In this document: positions 36,721-50,443 of the stretch, one piece after another
How positions within the stretch are numbered: position 1 is the stretch's first letter
Layout of the letters: each line of letters starts with the position of its first letter
Assembly: GCF_002775205.1 (NCBI RefSeq)
Contig: NC_036459.1
Span: forward strand, 476,492-540,491
DNA length: 64,000 bases
Reading direction: 5' to 3'
Source: Xiphophorus maculatus
Taxonomy: Eukaryota > Chordata > Actinopteri > Cyprinodontiformes > Poeciliidae
The notes under the pieces: generated by a model
What the model was told of the DNA's origin: nothing
Database searches by the model: none
Seen by the model: the letters and a program-made list of their open reading frames with translations, nothing else
Position numbers and translations under genes: made by a program

Positions 36721-38085
36721 TCAAAACACGACATTAAGTCAGGCTCCATCAATAAATTTGTAATTGATTACGTTTCAAATACAATAATAAACAGGCGGGT
36801 TTTTAGTGGAGTTTCATCCATAAAGGTTTACCGGTTAGCTAAACCTGATTGGTCAGCTGGTTTTAGCATTGAATGTGCTGTACAATGGCTGCTGGAAAAG
36901 GCTTTGACTGATTAGATCCTTTCATTGGGACATTTTTCAGTTATTTTTCTGTTCTTGGCTAAATAAAACTTTCTTTTCCAGCCTTTGGTAGAGACGAAAC
37001 AGAGACTGCACGAAGAATAAATTCAAAGTAAAACCTGCAGTAAACAGCATTGCTAAAGCTTCTCCACTATCAGTGGTTCCTTCTGCTGGCCTCTACAGAA
37101 GGAACATGAGGAGGAGCTCATTTAAACCTAATAACTGAAAGAAGCAATAATTCCTTTCTTTCTGGTCACGTCTTGGATGCAGCTGGAACATGGCAGCGAA
37201 ACACGGCTGCATAAACACATTCCATGCAAATTAGTGACATGCTTCTGTAGCGAAACAGCTGTCTGGCTTTAATTTGTCAAATAAAACAATGCAAGATCTA
37301 AGAAAGCTGCAGAAAGTTTTAAAAAACGTGAAGCAAAGGTCGTTCAAACATTCTTTGAAAACTGAATCTGCTTCGCTCTTCGGTAAACGTTACGTCACCT
37401 GCTCAGTTTTCCTGTTGAAGGTGAAAGAAAATCAATATTTCTCTTACAAAAACAAAAATCTCCAGTTTAGATGTTTGATTTGTTGCCTTACTAAAGATAA
37501 AATAACTTGTAAATTTAGTTTTGTATTAAAACATTTGAACCGTTTCCTGATGAAGCTTTGGGACTCAGACGGCTTTGATTACAGTTTCAGTTCTTTGTGT
37601 TTGTTCTTGGAGTCGCAGCTAATTTACAGCAGCAGCAGAGAAAAAACCTGCTGCTGCTGCTTGGCCTCTTTCCAAAGCCTGCGATGGCGATTCAAGAGTT
37701 TAATGTCTGTTTTTGGAGAACTGCAGGGATTTCAGGGCAGAACCAGCACGGTTCTTAAAACCCTTCTTCACTTTGCGCCCAGATTATACGATCCGACATG
37801 ATCCGTGTTTGATCCTTGCTTTATTACAATCGCTCTCTCAGGAAGCGGGCGAATCAGGAGCAACCTCAGGGAGAAACGTACTGACTGGGCACCGGCGTGG
37901 GCAGACCCTGAAATTAACCCCAAGGAGACCAGGTTCCTACACAGCAGCAGCGGTTACACATCTAGAGTTCACTGCTGGGTTTGGATAGAAACTACTGGGT
38001 GGAGGATTTTAATCTGTTGATTATCCAAATTATTGTTGTTGACATCATATTTTGGGAACATGAGTTTTAGGGTGCCTTCATGTTA
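36721..38085. other. intergenic sequence
   Basis: Includes a fragment at 36840-36900 (ggtcagctggttttagca, tgtacaatggctgctggaaa) shared with the TTAA MITE at 62090-62140. The frame at 37274-37801 has no recognisable domain. No gene seen. Confidence 0.4.
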
Positions 38086-38560
38086 ATCATGTTCCGGTCC
38101 ATTTGTCTAAAAAGTCCGGATCGTTTCTTGAGGTGTGAATGCTAAGCTAACTCTGGTCCGCCTACCAACCTCGGTCTCGGTTCGAATATGTGAACGCCAA
38201 GCGAACTGCAGACCGCTCCAAAAGCAGGAAGTGGACTACAGAACAGGGCATTCTGGGTAAATACAACCAAAATAAACGTTGCTAGCCTAGCGCTAGCAGG
38301 AGAAATGGCTCCTGGTTTTTAGCCAAAGACTAAAGAGAAATCCTCCAACGCTAAAATCTGACACATCTGGTGAAGAAGGAAGTTGCTCTCAGCGTCTTCA
38401 GAGGTTTTTGTGTCGTTTCCTTCAATGGTTCTTGGTGCAGCGCCCCCACAGGCCAGGAGGGGAACAGGTTGGTTTGGGTCAGAACCACAGCAGCTGGAGG
38501 TGTTGAAGTTTTGATCTCAATCAAACTGAATCTACTGGATTATCAGGAGGGAAAACATCC
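38086..38560 (+). repeat. GCGCCCCCACAGGCC repeat family, near-complete copy
   Basis: Runs from gtgaatgctaagctaactctgg through gcaggaagtggactacag, gcattctgggtaaata, gcctagcgctagcaggag and cagcgcccccacaggcc to aaactgaatctactgga. The same order of words recurs in the other copies. Possibly a non-autonomous DNA transposon; class not determined. Confidence 0.7.
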
Positions 38561-40914
38561 TGATAGTTTCATAACAAATTCCTTCATTTCCCATAATCCA
38601 AATGGATCCAGGAAGTCTGATGAACAAGCTGAGAATGTACTATCAGGCCATCCGCTGCCTTTAAATTAAAAGAAGCAAACATTCAAAAATAAATCACTCT
38701 ATAGGCATTTCACTTTCACAATTCAATTAAAAGCCTAAAATTACATCTGACAATAATTCACACACAAATAAGTTTGGCTTCTTGGAGGACTTGGCCAAGA
38801 CCTGAGCAGATAATCTGTTAATTATCCTGTTATCCATCACGTTCCCTGAACCAGATTATCGGAGTTCAGCTCAAACAAACAGCAGATGAATCGCCCGGCG
38901 GCGAGCGACGCAGCATCCTGCAGCACACAAAACACATCCAAACTATGGCAGCACACAAGTTCAAGGCGGGAAAAGTGTTTCTGTGAGGGTGGGTGGGATA
39001 TTATCTTATCAGTCAGGAGCCTCGTTGCTGGAGGTTTAATGTCTAACTGTTCAATTAGGATCGTTTATCATCACAGAGCCTTAAAGCTGCACAAACCGCC
39101 GCCGCTGCTTTAAGGCTGGAGATAAATCTGACAGTAATAAGTTTTTCTGCTCCGTCTGAAATGCTTTTCAGACGCATTTTTCATCCATTTCAGACAGAAA
39201 CATGAATGTGGATTAATGGATTTCTGCCACAGAGCGCAGCATGGGGTTTGGATGTCCTAATCAAATACTCTGCTGCCGAGTTTCTGCCACCAAAGCGCTG
39301 GATTTCTGTTTCTGTTCACGTTTCAACTGAAAATGCACACAAGTTGTTGGAAGAACAAAGCTGCAAAACGCGACACAAACAAATTACACAACAATGGTGG
39401 AAATGTAGACTGTCTTTGTGAAGAATGAAAGAAATGATGAAGAGAAGGAAAAATGACTGCATCCGGAAAAAACAGTGAAAACTGCTCACAGATGCAGCTG
39501 GAACAAAAATCAACAGAAAAATTGTTATGGTATATAAACAGGAAGCAATTAAATAACTAAAGAAACACAACAACAACAAAACAGGCGGGAAAAAACTGAC
39601 AACAGAAACTCAGCTACTGAAAGAGAGAAAAACAACAAAAACTAAAACTACATGCCAGAATTAATACAATTATAATTATAAAGTCGAGTTGGAATGGATT
39701 ATTATCTCCAGATTATGTTTCAGATTAGTTTAGCATCCAGGCATTAATGAAAATCCCAAGGATTTGTGGACATATGGATCCAGAAATGTTTGAATTACTG
39801 TTGACACTGAATGAAATCATCTGTTTTCTTTTTATTAAAGCTCAGAAAATTCATGGCTAGCGAAGCTTTGATGTTTTCTAGGAAACTGAGGTCAGACGGA
39901 GGATGAGCAGAAATAAATCAGTCGTCTGCATAACGGCGAATAAAAAAGACTTTCTGTAAAAAACACTCGAATGTTAAACATGTAATCCTCATTACCAGCA
40001 CTTAAACAGCAAAACAATTTAAAATAACATAAAAATCTAAGTTTTCTGAGGCTGTCAGGCTGAGCTAACATTCCCTTCCAATGTGAAACAATGTACTTAG
40101 CGATGCGTCTAAATGGAGATAAAAAATGGCCGAATATGCTAATCGCTAGCTTTAGCTAGAAAATGGTGGATCGTCGAGTTCATTTCCATCAACGACTGGA
40201 TGAACAAAATAAATAAAATGTCATAAAAAAGTTGTTTAAAAGGACAGAGTGATTAAAACTTTGATCTGATTTTCTTCAAAGTGCAACTAAAAGTGTGACA
40301 GAATAACCAGAGTTATTACCTAAAACTAATAAAATAACAAAAACTAAATGAGAAAACATTTCTGCTAACTGAAATAAATAAAGACTATAACTAACTGGAA
40401 CTATACAGTGAGTTTATAAAATGAAAACACACTGAAATTATTGATAAAGCAATTTTGTGTTTATTCAGAAAACAATACAAAAACGTGTTTGATTACTGAG
40501 TTGTGTTTTTCAGCCAGCTGACAGGCTGTGCGCAGCCACAAAGTTCCAGACAGCCAATGAAACCTCTTGTTGCTACGGTTACCTGGATCTCATTAAAACC
40601 GTTGGAAGCAGTTTTGAAGCTCAAGGTCTTTGTGTCCTTGAGGATTTGTGAGGTTTTACGGCGCCGGTGAGCCGACAGATTCACCGGCGCCGAGTTCTGT
40701 TCTTCTGACCAGGACAGATGAGACTGAACAACAGGAAACAGAACCATCGGGTCTCTGGTTCCTCGTGGAAACACAGGCTGTGTGCAGCTGCAGGGCACTA
40801 ACTGCATTCCATATGCTATGACCTTAGTGAGGCTACTGATCATATCTGCTCCCCAAATTAGGCTGTTTATTACAGGAGCGGCTCGAAATGTCACTGAAGA
40901 GGAGACAGAGGGCC

Positions 40915-40956
40915 AGTCCGGTCCGGTCCGGTCCGGTCCGGTCAGGTCCGGTCCGG
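40915..40956 (+). repeat. (GTCCG)n microsatellite
   Basis: About eight five-base units with one variant (gtcag). Confidence 0.85.
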
Positions 40957-41111
40957 AGAAAGAGTCCCCAGAGAACGTTTGGGTCATTTAGCTTTTTATA
41001 CGTTTTGTTCAAAACAGATGATGAAAGAAAAGCAAAACACAACTTAAAGACTTGAAAAATAAAAACGATAAGAAAATAAAAATAAAAATGATAAGAAAAC
41101 ACATCTTAGAG

Positions 41112-41330
41112 AATGTGTGCCAAACCCAAGGCTCGGGGGCAAAATGTGGCCCGCTGCAGCTTTTTCTGCGGCCGTCCAGACTCAGCAGTTTTTGTGTTTC
41201 CAGTAAAATTACTCCAGTCAGTCCCGGCTGTTTTTTGTTCCATGATCTTGGAAATTCACCCAAAACCAACAAACCTTTTCACTTTTTCATGCTAATATGT
41301 AATTGTGAGTTTACTGAAAAGTAAAAAAAA
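41112..41330 (+). repeat. gggggcca dispersed repeat (copy 2)
   Basis: Starts gtgccaaacccaaggctcgg and gggcaaaatgtggcccgc; parallel to 27815-28000 (shared tccagt...cagt stretch further in). Confidence 0.6.
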
Positions 41331-42378
41331 ATAAAAAGGTAGAAAACATTGTGTTTAAGGGATGAAACTCCATGGAGGAGGATTGTGGCGGAAATCAGAC
41401 TTTTTTCCCAGAACTTTGATTTTTCTCAGAATTTTTCTTTTTTGTGAAAATTCTGACTTTTCTCAGAACTGAGGAAAAAAGCATTACTTCAACTATATTT
41501 TAACTTTATTGTCATACAACTTTTATAATATGACTGGTAATTTTTTTCTTCATATGGCCCTAAAACAGTTGTAGTAATATGAGAATAAAGTCATAATATT
41601 ACGATGTTTTAATGTAGTTTTCTCCGTTTTTAGCACGACTCCATTGTACAACAGAACATATGGAGTAAAATAAGGATCAGTTTAATAAAAAATAAAAACA
41701 GAACTTAGCGGTTCATAAATGATACCAACAGGCCAGAAACACTAAAATGTTTTATAGAGTGAATTAGTTTTCTGGGTGTTGCTTTAACCTTCTTCTCGTC
41801 ATTTGTTTTGTGTAAAATTCTACAGTCCCAGAGGGAAACGGAGTAAAAAGCTGTGCAGATTCAGTGTGTAACTGCAGCTCAGTCATGGTGGGTTAATCTA
41901 CCCGCCCAGGCTGAGCTTCTGCAGCCGGTTTCACTGCAGAGGCTTTAAGCCTCACCCTGCTTTCATTGTCCAGGGATGCGGAGAAGTCTGCTGCCCTCTG
42001 GTGGCGATTCAGCAAACACACAGTCAGCTCATCGTGAAGCAAACTGAAGAAGCTGCAGATGTTCAATAAAACTCGGATCAAAGTCCGATATACAGACTTT
42101 GGTCAGTCTGACAGTTTATATTTCTAAACATCAACTGTCAGAATGATCACACTAAAACTGAAGTCAGTAGTGGGGCGATCAGGACGAGTCGCTGCTCCGG
42201 CCTCCTGACCTCACGTGACCTCAGATTTCATCTCTAACTCTGGAAACAGCATCCATCTCCCCAAACGATTCTCCAGAACTTCAGACCAAAACAACTAACA
42301 TGGTATCAAAGGGGATGTGTTTGGTTTGTCAGGAATGTGTGACCCAAACACTGAGCGGGGTAGAACCAGTGAGCAACA

Positions 42379-42660
42379 TGACCTTAATGTTCCCGTTAGT
42401 GACCTTAACAGCCATGTTAGTTACTTAAAGGGCTGTTAGTGACTTTAACATTATAATTAGTGACCTTAATGTTCCCGTTAGTGACCTTAACAGCCATGTT
42501 AGTTACTTAAAGGGCTGTTAGTGACTTTAACATTATAATTAGTGACCTTAATGACCCCGTTAGTGACCTTAACAACCTTGGTTGTGACCTAAGGTAACGA
42601 GTTTTGGCCCGTTAGTGACCTTAATGGCCCGTTAGTGACCTTAACAACCCTATTAATGCA
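42379..42660 (+). repeat. 82-bp tandem repeat, about 3 units plus degenerate tail
   Basis: tgaccttaatgttcccgtta begins at about 42379 and 42461, and a variant (atgaccccg) at 42543, a constant 82-base period. Shorter gttagtgaccttaa units follow to 42660. Confidence 0.85.
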
Positions 42661-43179
42661 TGTGTCTGCCACCCATGTTCAGAACTGTTCCCTTTTACGT
42701 TAGCTCTTGAGTTTATATGGTTTTCTGTAAATATTGTCGCATCCTGAAGGACATCAGCACAATGTAGGTGATATGAATTCAAACTGTCTTGATTCATCAG
42801 CTTCCACCAATAACTAGAGACTTTTAAACACATTTTGAGGACTCACACTCTTGTTCTGCCAAGTCAGGTTCTCAATTAGAGCCAAACATTATTTCAATGG
42901 AATAGGAATTAAAATGTTCCAAATTTTTCTAAACTGAACAGAAAATCAGCTTCAGAAGCTTCCAACCCACCTGCTGCCAGCGTTGAGCAAGCTCTGCTCC
43001 GGCGATTCTTCATCCCAGAGGAAACTCTGACGTCCTGAAGGTCTTCCTCTATGCAGCCAAACATTTCAGCTTCAAGTCCTTGATGAGCCAAGAAACTCAT
43101 GGCTCATCAATTCCAGCAATAATATGAAGCTGTAAAGAAAAACAAGTTCAGATCTTCGGATGTTTTGATTTCTTTATCT

Positions 43180-43400
43180 GTAGGAGACGAGATTTCTGAG
43201 GAAAAGTGTATTTTAAATGCAGTTTTGTTGAGGTTCACCTTCCAGCAGGATAACTGCTCTAAACATTCAGCCAGAGATGTAACTGGACGGCTTAGATGCT
43301 TGGGTTGTAATGGCCTAGTCAAAGGCCAGACCTAAGAATCCGTTGCAAGACTTGAAAACTGATGCTCACCATCAAATCTGCAAATGAGCTCAAATTTTGA
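43180..43400 (+). mobile_element. Tc1-like transposase C-terminal relic
   Basis: The plus strand reads, with frame damage, QDNCSKHSARDVTGRL followed by caaaggccagacct and gcaagacttgaaaactg, the remnants of the Tc1 QDNDPKH...QSPDLNPIEN...DLK stretch. No termini were found. Confidence 0.6.
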
Positions 43401-43859
43401 GTGTTGCATCAAACTTTCCCAGAGTTATATAAAGTTTATGGTTGCATTAACTGTTGGAGTTTTCAGATTAAGATTTGAATCATTGCTAAAAAAACAAAAC
43501 AAAAACATTGATAAAGTCTTTCTAGAACATCTCATTGTTGTCAAGTGTTTGTTCATATCGAGTCCAGGAGCTGATTTCAGGATTTGAACTGTTGCAGTTA
43601 CACTTTGACCAGCAGGTGGCGATAAAGACTTTTCTGAGCTTCGGCTGAACTGTTTGTAATTCACATTGACATGTGCTACTGATCTCAGTCTCATGTGCAA
43701 AACGGAAGAAAAAAAAATCCGGCTTAACGGACAATAAATGATCAATAAAAGATCTTAATATAAAGTAATTTTTTTTGTTGCAATGATTAAATAAAAATAA
43801 AAAATAAAAGCGAATTAAATTTTTAAAAATAATTAAGTGAGAAGGAAAAAAGACCCTCT

Positions 43860-44279
43860 GAGTGCTCTGTGACTAATTGGCCTCCTCGGCTGTCAGTCGC
43901 GCCTCTAACCCCGCCCACGCCGCCGACACACCCATCTCCCCACCGGCGTTTTTCATTCATTTCGTTTCCTCTGGTTTTATATCTGCGTGGGTAAAAAAGG
44001 TGACGGCGGGGTGAAGACAGCATCAAACAGAGTACACTGCGTGCGCGCGCGCCCGTGTGTGCACGTGTCTGTTCCTCCTCTTCCTCCTCCTCTTCCTCCT
44101 CAGCGTGGAGGTGCGGGGCCACTACTGGCTGTGCGGCTGCGGCACTGGATGGATGTGAGGAGCATGTGTGCGGCTGAGGGAGCCTCGGGCGGAGCACACG
44201 GAGGGAAATAATTTGGATTGTATTTTTTTATGTATATATTTGGGCAGTCCGGTTGATCGGTCACCTCCACCAGGACGAG
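43860..44279 (+). promoter_or_regulatory. probable srgap1 promoter and 5' UTR
   Basis: A CpG-rich block lies directly before the srgap1 start and contrasts with AT-rich flanks. It holds GC-box-like CCCCGCCC (about 43909), a TATA-like tttatatc (about 43976), an alternating gcgcgcgc tract (44043-44051) and a pyrimidine-rich CCTCTT run (about 44074-44100) likely to be in the 5' UTR. Inference from composition and position only. Confidence 0.5.
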
Positions 44280-44346
44280 ATGTCAAACTCAAACAAAAGC
44301 AAGAAGGACAAAGAAATCCTGGCAGAATATGAGAGCCAAGTGAAAG
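44280..44346 (+). CDS. srgap1: srgap1 coding exon 1
   Basis: 67 nt: ATG followed by SNSNKSKKDKEILAEYESQ, the conserved srGAP N terminus (KKDKEI). Donor AAAG|GTGAGG. The next exon is 7.8 kb downstream, so intron 1 is the largest. Confidence 0.9.
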
Positions 44347-44515
44347 GTGAGGTCATGTTTTCATCTTTGTTGCAGCTTCATGCACCGGGCAGGGTGGGAT
44401 TCTGACACCTCGCGGTGGGACGTCAGGATTCTGGGTTCATCCTGAGTGCTGCATGGCGCCTCAGGGAAGGAGGAGGAGGAGGAGGAGGAGGATGAAGAGG
44501 TGTGTATGTCTGCTG

Positions 44516-44602
<87 letters not shown>

Positions 44603-47600
44603 TTTTCTCCGGGAATCTACCTGCAGCATGCTCAGGTGAAGTCACGCGATGACCTTTACATCAAAACCTGGCAGCTTAAATCACCTCCACCCATCATCAT
44701 CCTCCATCTTCCTCTCCTCTGATTGAGTGATTGGTTTAACTGGAACCAGATCGAGGGGCCACAGCGGACCGGGGGGAAGCCGCCTCGGTCCAAATGTATG
44801 GATCCGCTGCTGTAACTATGTGCTTTCCAAGTCTGCCTCGCTGCTGCGGCTCCTGATTGGTCGGTGCAGAAGGTGGTGTGTAATGTATACACAGGGCGGC
44901 CGCCGCTCCCTCGGAGGGGAGGCGAGGTGAGGTGGAAAGGTAGAGGGCTGACTTCGCACAGTGCTGACAATACATACTGGCGCTTGCAGAGCCACTGAGC
45001 TCCCGGCGGCGGCCGCGACACGCCTCGGTCTGAATGATGGAGAGGAAGATCGCGCTAATGAGAAAATGCAAATGAAGACGAAGAAGAAGAAGATCTAAGT
45101 GGAGAGTAAAAGGGAAGCTGCAGAAGCTTTAGTTTCTGCGTCTGGGTGGAGAAATGTTGAGCCAATGGGTGGATGTGGCTTTGAGGTGTAAAACGACTGA
45201 AAGAACAAGTTCAGTCCGTTTACCGTTTGCTTGGCATAGATTAAAAAAAAAAAAGGATTCCATAGGTTAAAGTTGATCTATTTCTAGAAAAAAAAACTTG
45301 AAAATGTTTGAGTTTCTAAAGTGTAAAATTTGCTAGATAAAAACCGACTCCATAGTCAAACTGAAGAGGACCAGAAAAATGACCTGCTGTCTGTCTGCAA
45401 ACCTCCGTTTGGGTTCAGTTGGAATGCACATGTGAACAGCAAGCAGACGGAGAAAAGCAGGAAGTGGACTACAGCCCAGGGCATTCTGGGTAAATCAAAT
45501 CAAATCAAACAAATGCACTAGCCTAGCGCTAGCAGGAGAAATGTCTTGTGGTCTTTTGAAATCCTCCAACCGTTCAAATCTGCCGCCTCCATTTCTGTTT
45601 CTATTTGGTGCAGACGTTGCACTCAGTGCTTTCTTCAGCTTTGTGTCGTTTCCTTCAGTGGTTCTTGGTGCAGCGCCCCCACAGGCCAGGAGGGGAACAG
45701 GTTGTTCAAGCGTTTGGTGGTTTGAGAAAGAGAACCAGCTGGAGAAGGAACAGATGGTGAAGTTTTGGTTCCAAATCAAACCGAATCTACCGAACTAACA
45801 GCCTTTGAGCAACCTGTTCCCCTCCTAACCTGTGGGGGCGCTGCACCAGGAACCACTGAAGGAAACGACACAAAAGCGTCTGAAGACACTGAGAGCAACT
45901 TCTTTCTTCACCAGATGGAAACCGAAGTGAAGTAGCATTAGATCCTAGCAGTTTAAGTATTTCTCTTGACTACAATCCATTTCTTCTGCTAGCGTAGCAT
46001 GTTTGTTTAGGTTGTATTTACCCAGAATGCCATGCATTGTGGTCCACTTCCTGCTTTTAGAGCGGTCTCTGAGCAGGACTTGCAGGAGAACATCTGATGT
46101 TTGTGACTTTAAGCTGAAACCAGTTATCCAGGTTATGCAGCAGGACGATGACCCGAAACCAAAACAGAAAACCCCCCAAAAAGCCCAGCAGCAACAAGTG
46201 GGGGAGGGGCAAAGCTGCATTAATTAGCTTCATACAGCTGCAGAAATCTCCAGTCATTCAATCTCTCTCTTCCATATTGTTACAAAAACGTTTTGCATCT
46301 CATTTCTAACCAAAGTGGCGACTCGATCAGAAAATTCCTCCTTAGATTCACAGGATTTTGATGGACAACATTAACTGTTGGTTTTAGAGACTAATTAGAG
46401 AAACTTCATCAGCAGCCAATTAAAGAGGCTTACAGGAAGAGAGACGCAAAACAATGACCCCCTCCTCTTTATCAGGATATTATTTGATCAAATCAAATCC
46501 CATTTTAGAGAAGAATTGGTCTTGAGAAACGAGGAGACAAATGAAGTTTTTTGTCGTCTTCTGACACCAAAGTATTCCTTGTTGTTGTCCAGTTTCCTGT
46601 AAAACTGCTGGAAGATTCATGACATTTGTATCATTTTTGAACAATTTCTGTACAACTCATGTTTTTTTAAGGAACTGTTTCATAACTACAGTTATTAACT
46701 ACATTTTGTCATCATAAACACAATCAGGGAGACTGAATATTATCCAAACTGAATATAGTTGAAAATATGGCTAAATTTTATTGTAGGAGCTCAAATTTTA
46801 CCTGTAATTTTTATACTTTTTAAAAAATATTTGATTTTATTCAATTGAAAAATACTTGATTTATTCCAAGAGAAATGAAATGTCATAACTCATCTCATGC
46901 AAGAGTCGCTGAGGATGGTGATGCTGTGGGCAGCAAGGTCCTCCAGCAGCAGTCAGGCTTCCAGCCAATCCCAAGAGGCCTCTGACTAGTGGCAGAGCTC
47001 TGCTTATCCACTTCTTGGGCTTTTGCTGAACCTCTGAAAGTCTGGGTCTGGTTAGAAGGATGTTGGAGTGGGGGATAAGATCCTTGATCATCAGGATGGA
47101 TGGAAGGTTTCAACTTCCTCCTTTGGGGTCATAGTTCAGCTATGATTTGAGCTTTCGAGCTCCCGGTTGTAGAAATCAATACACTGTTGCCATGGTTACA
47201 CATCATAACTGTCAGAACGTAACAAAGTTAAGAGCAGCTCCACCAATCTAGGTCTGAACTCTGAAGCACATGAGAACGCAAGGCGGGGTGAGACCGCTCT
47301 GAAAGCAGGAAGTGGACTACAGCGCAAGGAACCTTGGGTAAATACAACCAAAACAAATGTGCTAAGCTAGCACTAGCGCTAGTGGGAGAAATGACTCATG
47401 GTTTTTTAGCCAAAGACAAGAGAGAATAGTAATCTGACGCCCTTTTTTAGTTACATTTCATGAAAATAAGTTGCTCTCAGTGTCTTCAGAGGTTTTTGTG
47501 TTGTTTCCTTCAGTGGTTCTTGGTGCAGCGCCCCCACAGGCCAGGAGGGGAACAGGTTGCTCAAAGTTGGTTTGTAAAAGAGAACTGCAGCAGCTAAAAA

Positions 47601-50408
47601 TTTAACAAATGTTGCAACTTTGGTCCCAAATAAAACCAAATCTACCAGACTATCAGGTGAGAAAGCAACTTTAAACAGAATAAAACACCAAATAAAAAGG
47701 TGATTAAAACAGGAGAAAACCAAGGAAACTTTTGCATGAATATAATCCTGATCTCTAATCAGACAGCATCTCTGCCTGGTTTTTCTTCTTCGATGTTTCG
47801 CCATGCTGCGGCGTCCTGACGGCAGCTCCTCTGATCAAAGAAGCCGTTTACGGTGTAACGAGGAGGTTTCCAGGAGGAGCGATTTCAGAGATCAAACAGG
47901 AAGAGAACAGCGGATTTCCTCTTTTCTCCTCCAACAAGCTGTGATCCAAACCGATGAGTTTCATTGATGTAATCTCCTCCTGCTCTGAAACACTAAACCG
48001 AATTTTTGTCTTATTCACAGGAAGAGAGCATGCTTTTGTTTTAATTTCATTCACGAGGAGCCGATTGAGCTCAGTTCATTCTGACTTTATCTGCAATTCT
48101 TTGTAGCTTTTATGACAATCAGAGCCTCGTTTTTTCTCCTGTGGCGTTTTCTGCATTGTTTCTACAGTTTAATAAATAGTTTGGAAACAGCTGCATTCGG
48201 GGTATTTAATTTGACAAACATGTTTGTCTCTGATGGGAAATTATGTAAAGTGGAGTGAAATCCTCACATCGTTTTGTATGTTTGCATTCGCAGTCTTTGA
48301 TGTTGAGATTGAAATCCCAGATGAAGAGCAAACTGGGAATTCAGGGAAAATGGAGCTAAAGCTGAAGTACATCACAGCTTGTTTCTGTCTCTGACGGCTA
48401 CAAGTGAATTTGTTGCATTATAGAGAACTACGATATCATTTTAGAGAATTTTAATATGAATCTTTACCAGTTTTTCACATTTAAGAAAGACTAAAATTCT
48501 CTTTTCAGAATGTCTTTATGTTATTTTCTTTGTTCCCAGTTGATAAGTTGTAATTTTGACTTGGAAAATCGGGTTTGTCAGGCAGTAGCAAAAGTTTTCA
48601 TTAGCATTTCTGATGGTTTGAATCTCCTGTAGCAGTCAGTGTTGCAGCATATCTGAAAGGGCCTCTGTTCAAAGACATTTTGTTGTATTACAGTTTGATG
48701 AAGAAGCTCATGGTTGTTTGCAGGGAGACTTGAAATATCCTTCAAAATTATAAATGTGAATTTACAAACTAATGTGAGTTAACTTTGTTGATAACAAATT
48801 TATATTTTAAGTTTAAAATGAAAGCAAACCAATTTTTTTACCTTATTGCTTCACAATAAGTTGATGAGTTTTAGTCAACTGATTTCCAGCTAAATCTCAA
48901 AAGTTCACTTTTTCATGATTAACGTCAATGGTCATAGAAAACAAACAAATTACAACAAACCACCATTTTGAGTTTATTTTCAAAATAAAATAAAACCTTA
49001 AGATAATTTTGACAGATTTTTAGATGTTCATAATGAAGCTGAAAGTTTGGCTTTAAATTTATTTCTCTGTTGCTGCAACAGAGGATTTCAATCAACATTA
49101 GATTAACAGCTTCAATCAACAATGAACAACTAGCGACGTAGCATATAGCATTATTGCATATAGCATTATTGCATATAGCATTATTGCATATAGCATTATT
49201 GCATATAGCATTATTCTGAACAGTTTGTGTGAAGGGAAGATCCTCTCTTCAGATCTCTGAGCTTTATAAGCTTAACTTAGAATATTTATTCAAACATTAA
49301 AACCAGTAAAAACCTAAAAGTCGGTTCGGTTGGTGAGGTTTGAATGCTAAGCTAACTCTGGTCTGAGTTCGGTTGAAGTGATCTCTGGTTTAGTTTGAAT
49401 CCACATGAGAACGCCAAGTGGACCAGAGACCATGGCAAAAGCAGGAACTGGACTACAGTTCAGGGCATTCTGGGTAAATACAATCCAAACAAATGCGATA
49501 GCCTAGCGCTAGCAGGAGAGATGACTTGTGGTCAAAAGAGAAATCCGCTAAATCTGACGCCTCAATTTTGTTTCCGTTTGGTGTAAAAGGAAGTTGTGCT
49601 CAGTGTCTTTAAAGGTTTTTGTGTCGTTTCCTTCAGTGATTCCTCGTGCAGCGCCCCCACAGGCCAGGAGGGGAACAGGTTGGTTTGACTCAGAGCAGAG
49701 AGGAAGAGAACCACAGCAGCTGGAGGTGGAACAGATCTTACAGCTTTGGTCCAAAACCAAACCGAGTCGACTGGACAGGTGGAAAAACATCCTAAGAGTT
49801 GAAAAAGCTACAAATAATTACAGATAAGAAAATCAGAACTGCTTAATCAGCTTCTCATGAATAAAAGTCAAACTAACCATGGGTTAGTTAGCTTCCAAGC
49901 TAACAGGCCAAGTTGTGTTTGGCTCCTTTGTTTTCTTTCTCTAGATATTTATAATTAATAATCCACCAAATGCCTTAGAAAGAAACATTTTGACCAGACT
50001 GATCGGCTGCTTTAAACCTTTGGACAAATAAAACTGCCCTAAGAAATAAAACCTTCACATTTCCTTCTGCAGTTTCTAGTTTCAGGAAGAAATCCATTCA
50101 TGATACCAAACTGTTTCAGCCTCCGATGTCCACAAGGCTGCCGTACGAGAGCGTCACGAGATGGCAGCCATTTTAATTTACTAAGCAAAGAAAGGCGAAA
50201 TGATGCCAGAATCAATAAAACACTCAGAGTCGCTTCCAACAAAAGAGTTTTCATAGACTCGGCAGTTTTCCACAGAGATCTGGAAGCCGTGTGCAAGTCG
50301 ATGGTGCATTCGCAGGCTCCTCACCTTCCTCATCACATGGTTCACACACTGTGTGTGGTTACCAAGACAACAGGTAGTGGAGTGGATAGGCTCTCTGGGG
50401 ACTGCTGA

Positions 50409-50443
<35 letters not shown>

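Larger units (their letters stand above)
38561..43180. other. intergenic sequence
   Basis: 38740-39110 is less AT-rich and non-repetitive, with homeodomain-type taattat/aattagga sites. Also present: (GTCCG)n at 40915-40956, the gggggcca repeat at 41112-41330, cagactttt/ttctgag-rich repeat sequence at 41390-41610 and an 82-bp tandem array at 42379-42660. No gene seen. Confidence 0.4.

Noticed and set aside
37274..37801. 175-residue open frame
   Set aside because: No recognisable domain, AT-driven composition and no splice or promoter context; possible chance frame.
44361..44722. Cys-Val and Thr-His repeat proteins
   Set aside because: Translations of the (GT)n microsatellite.
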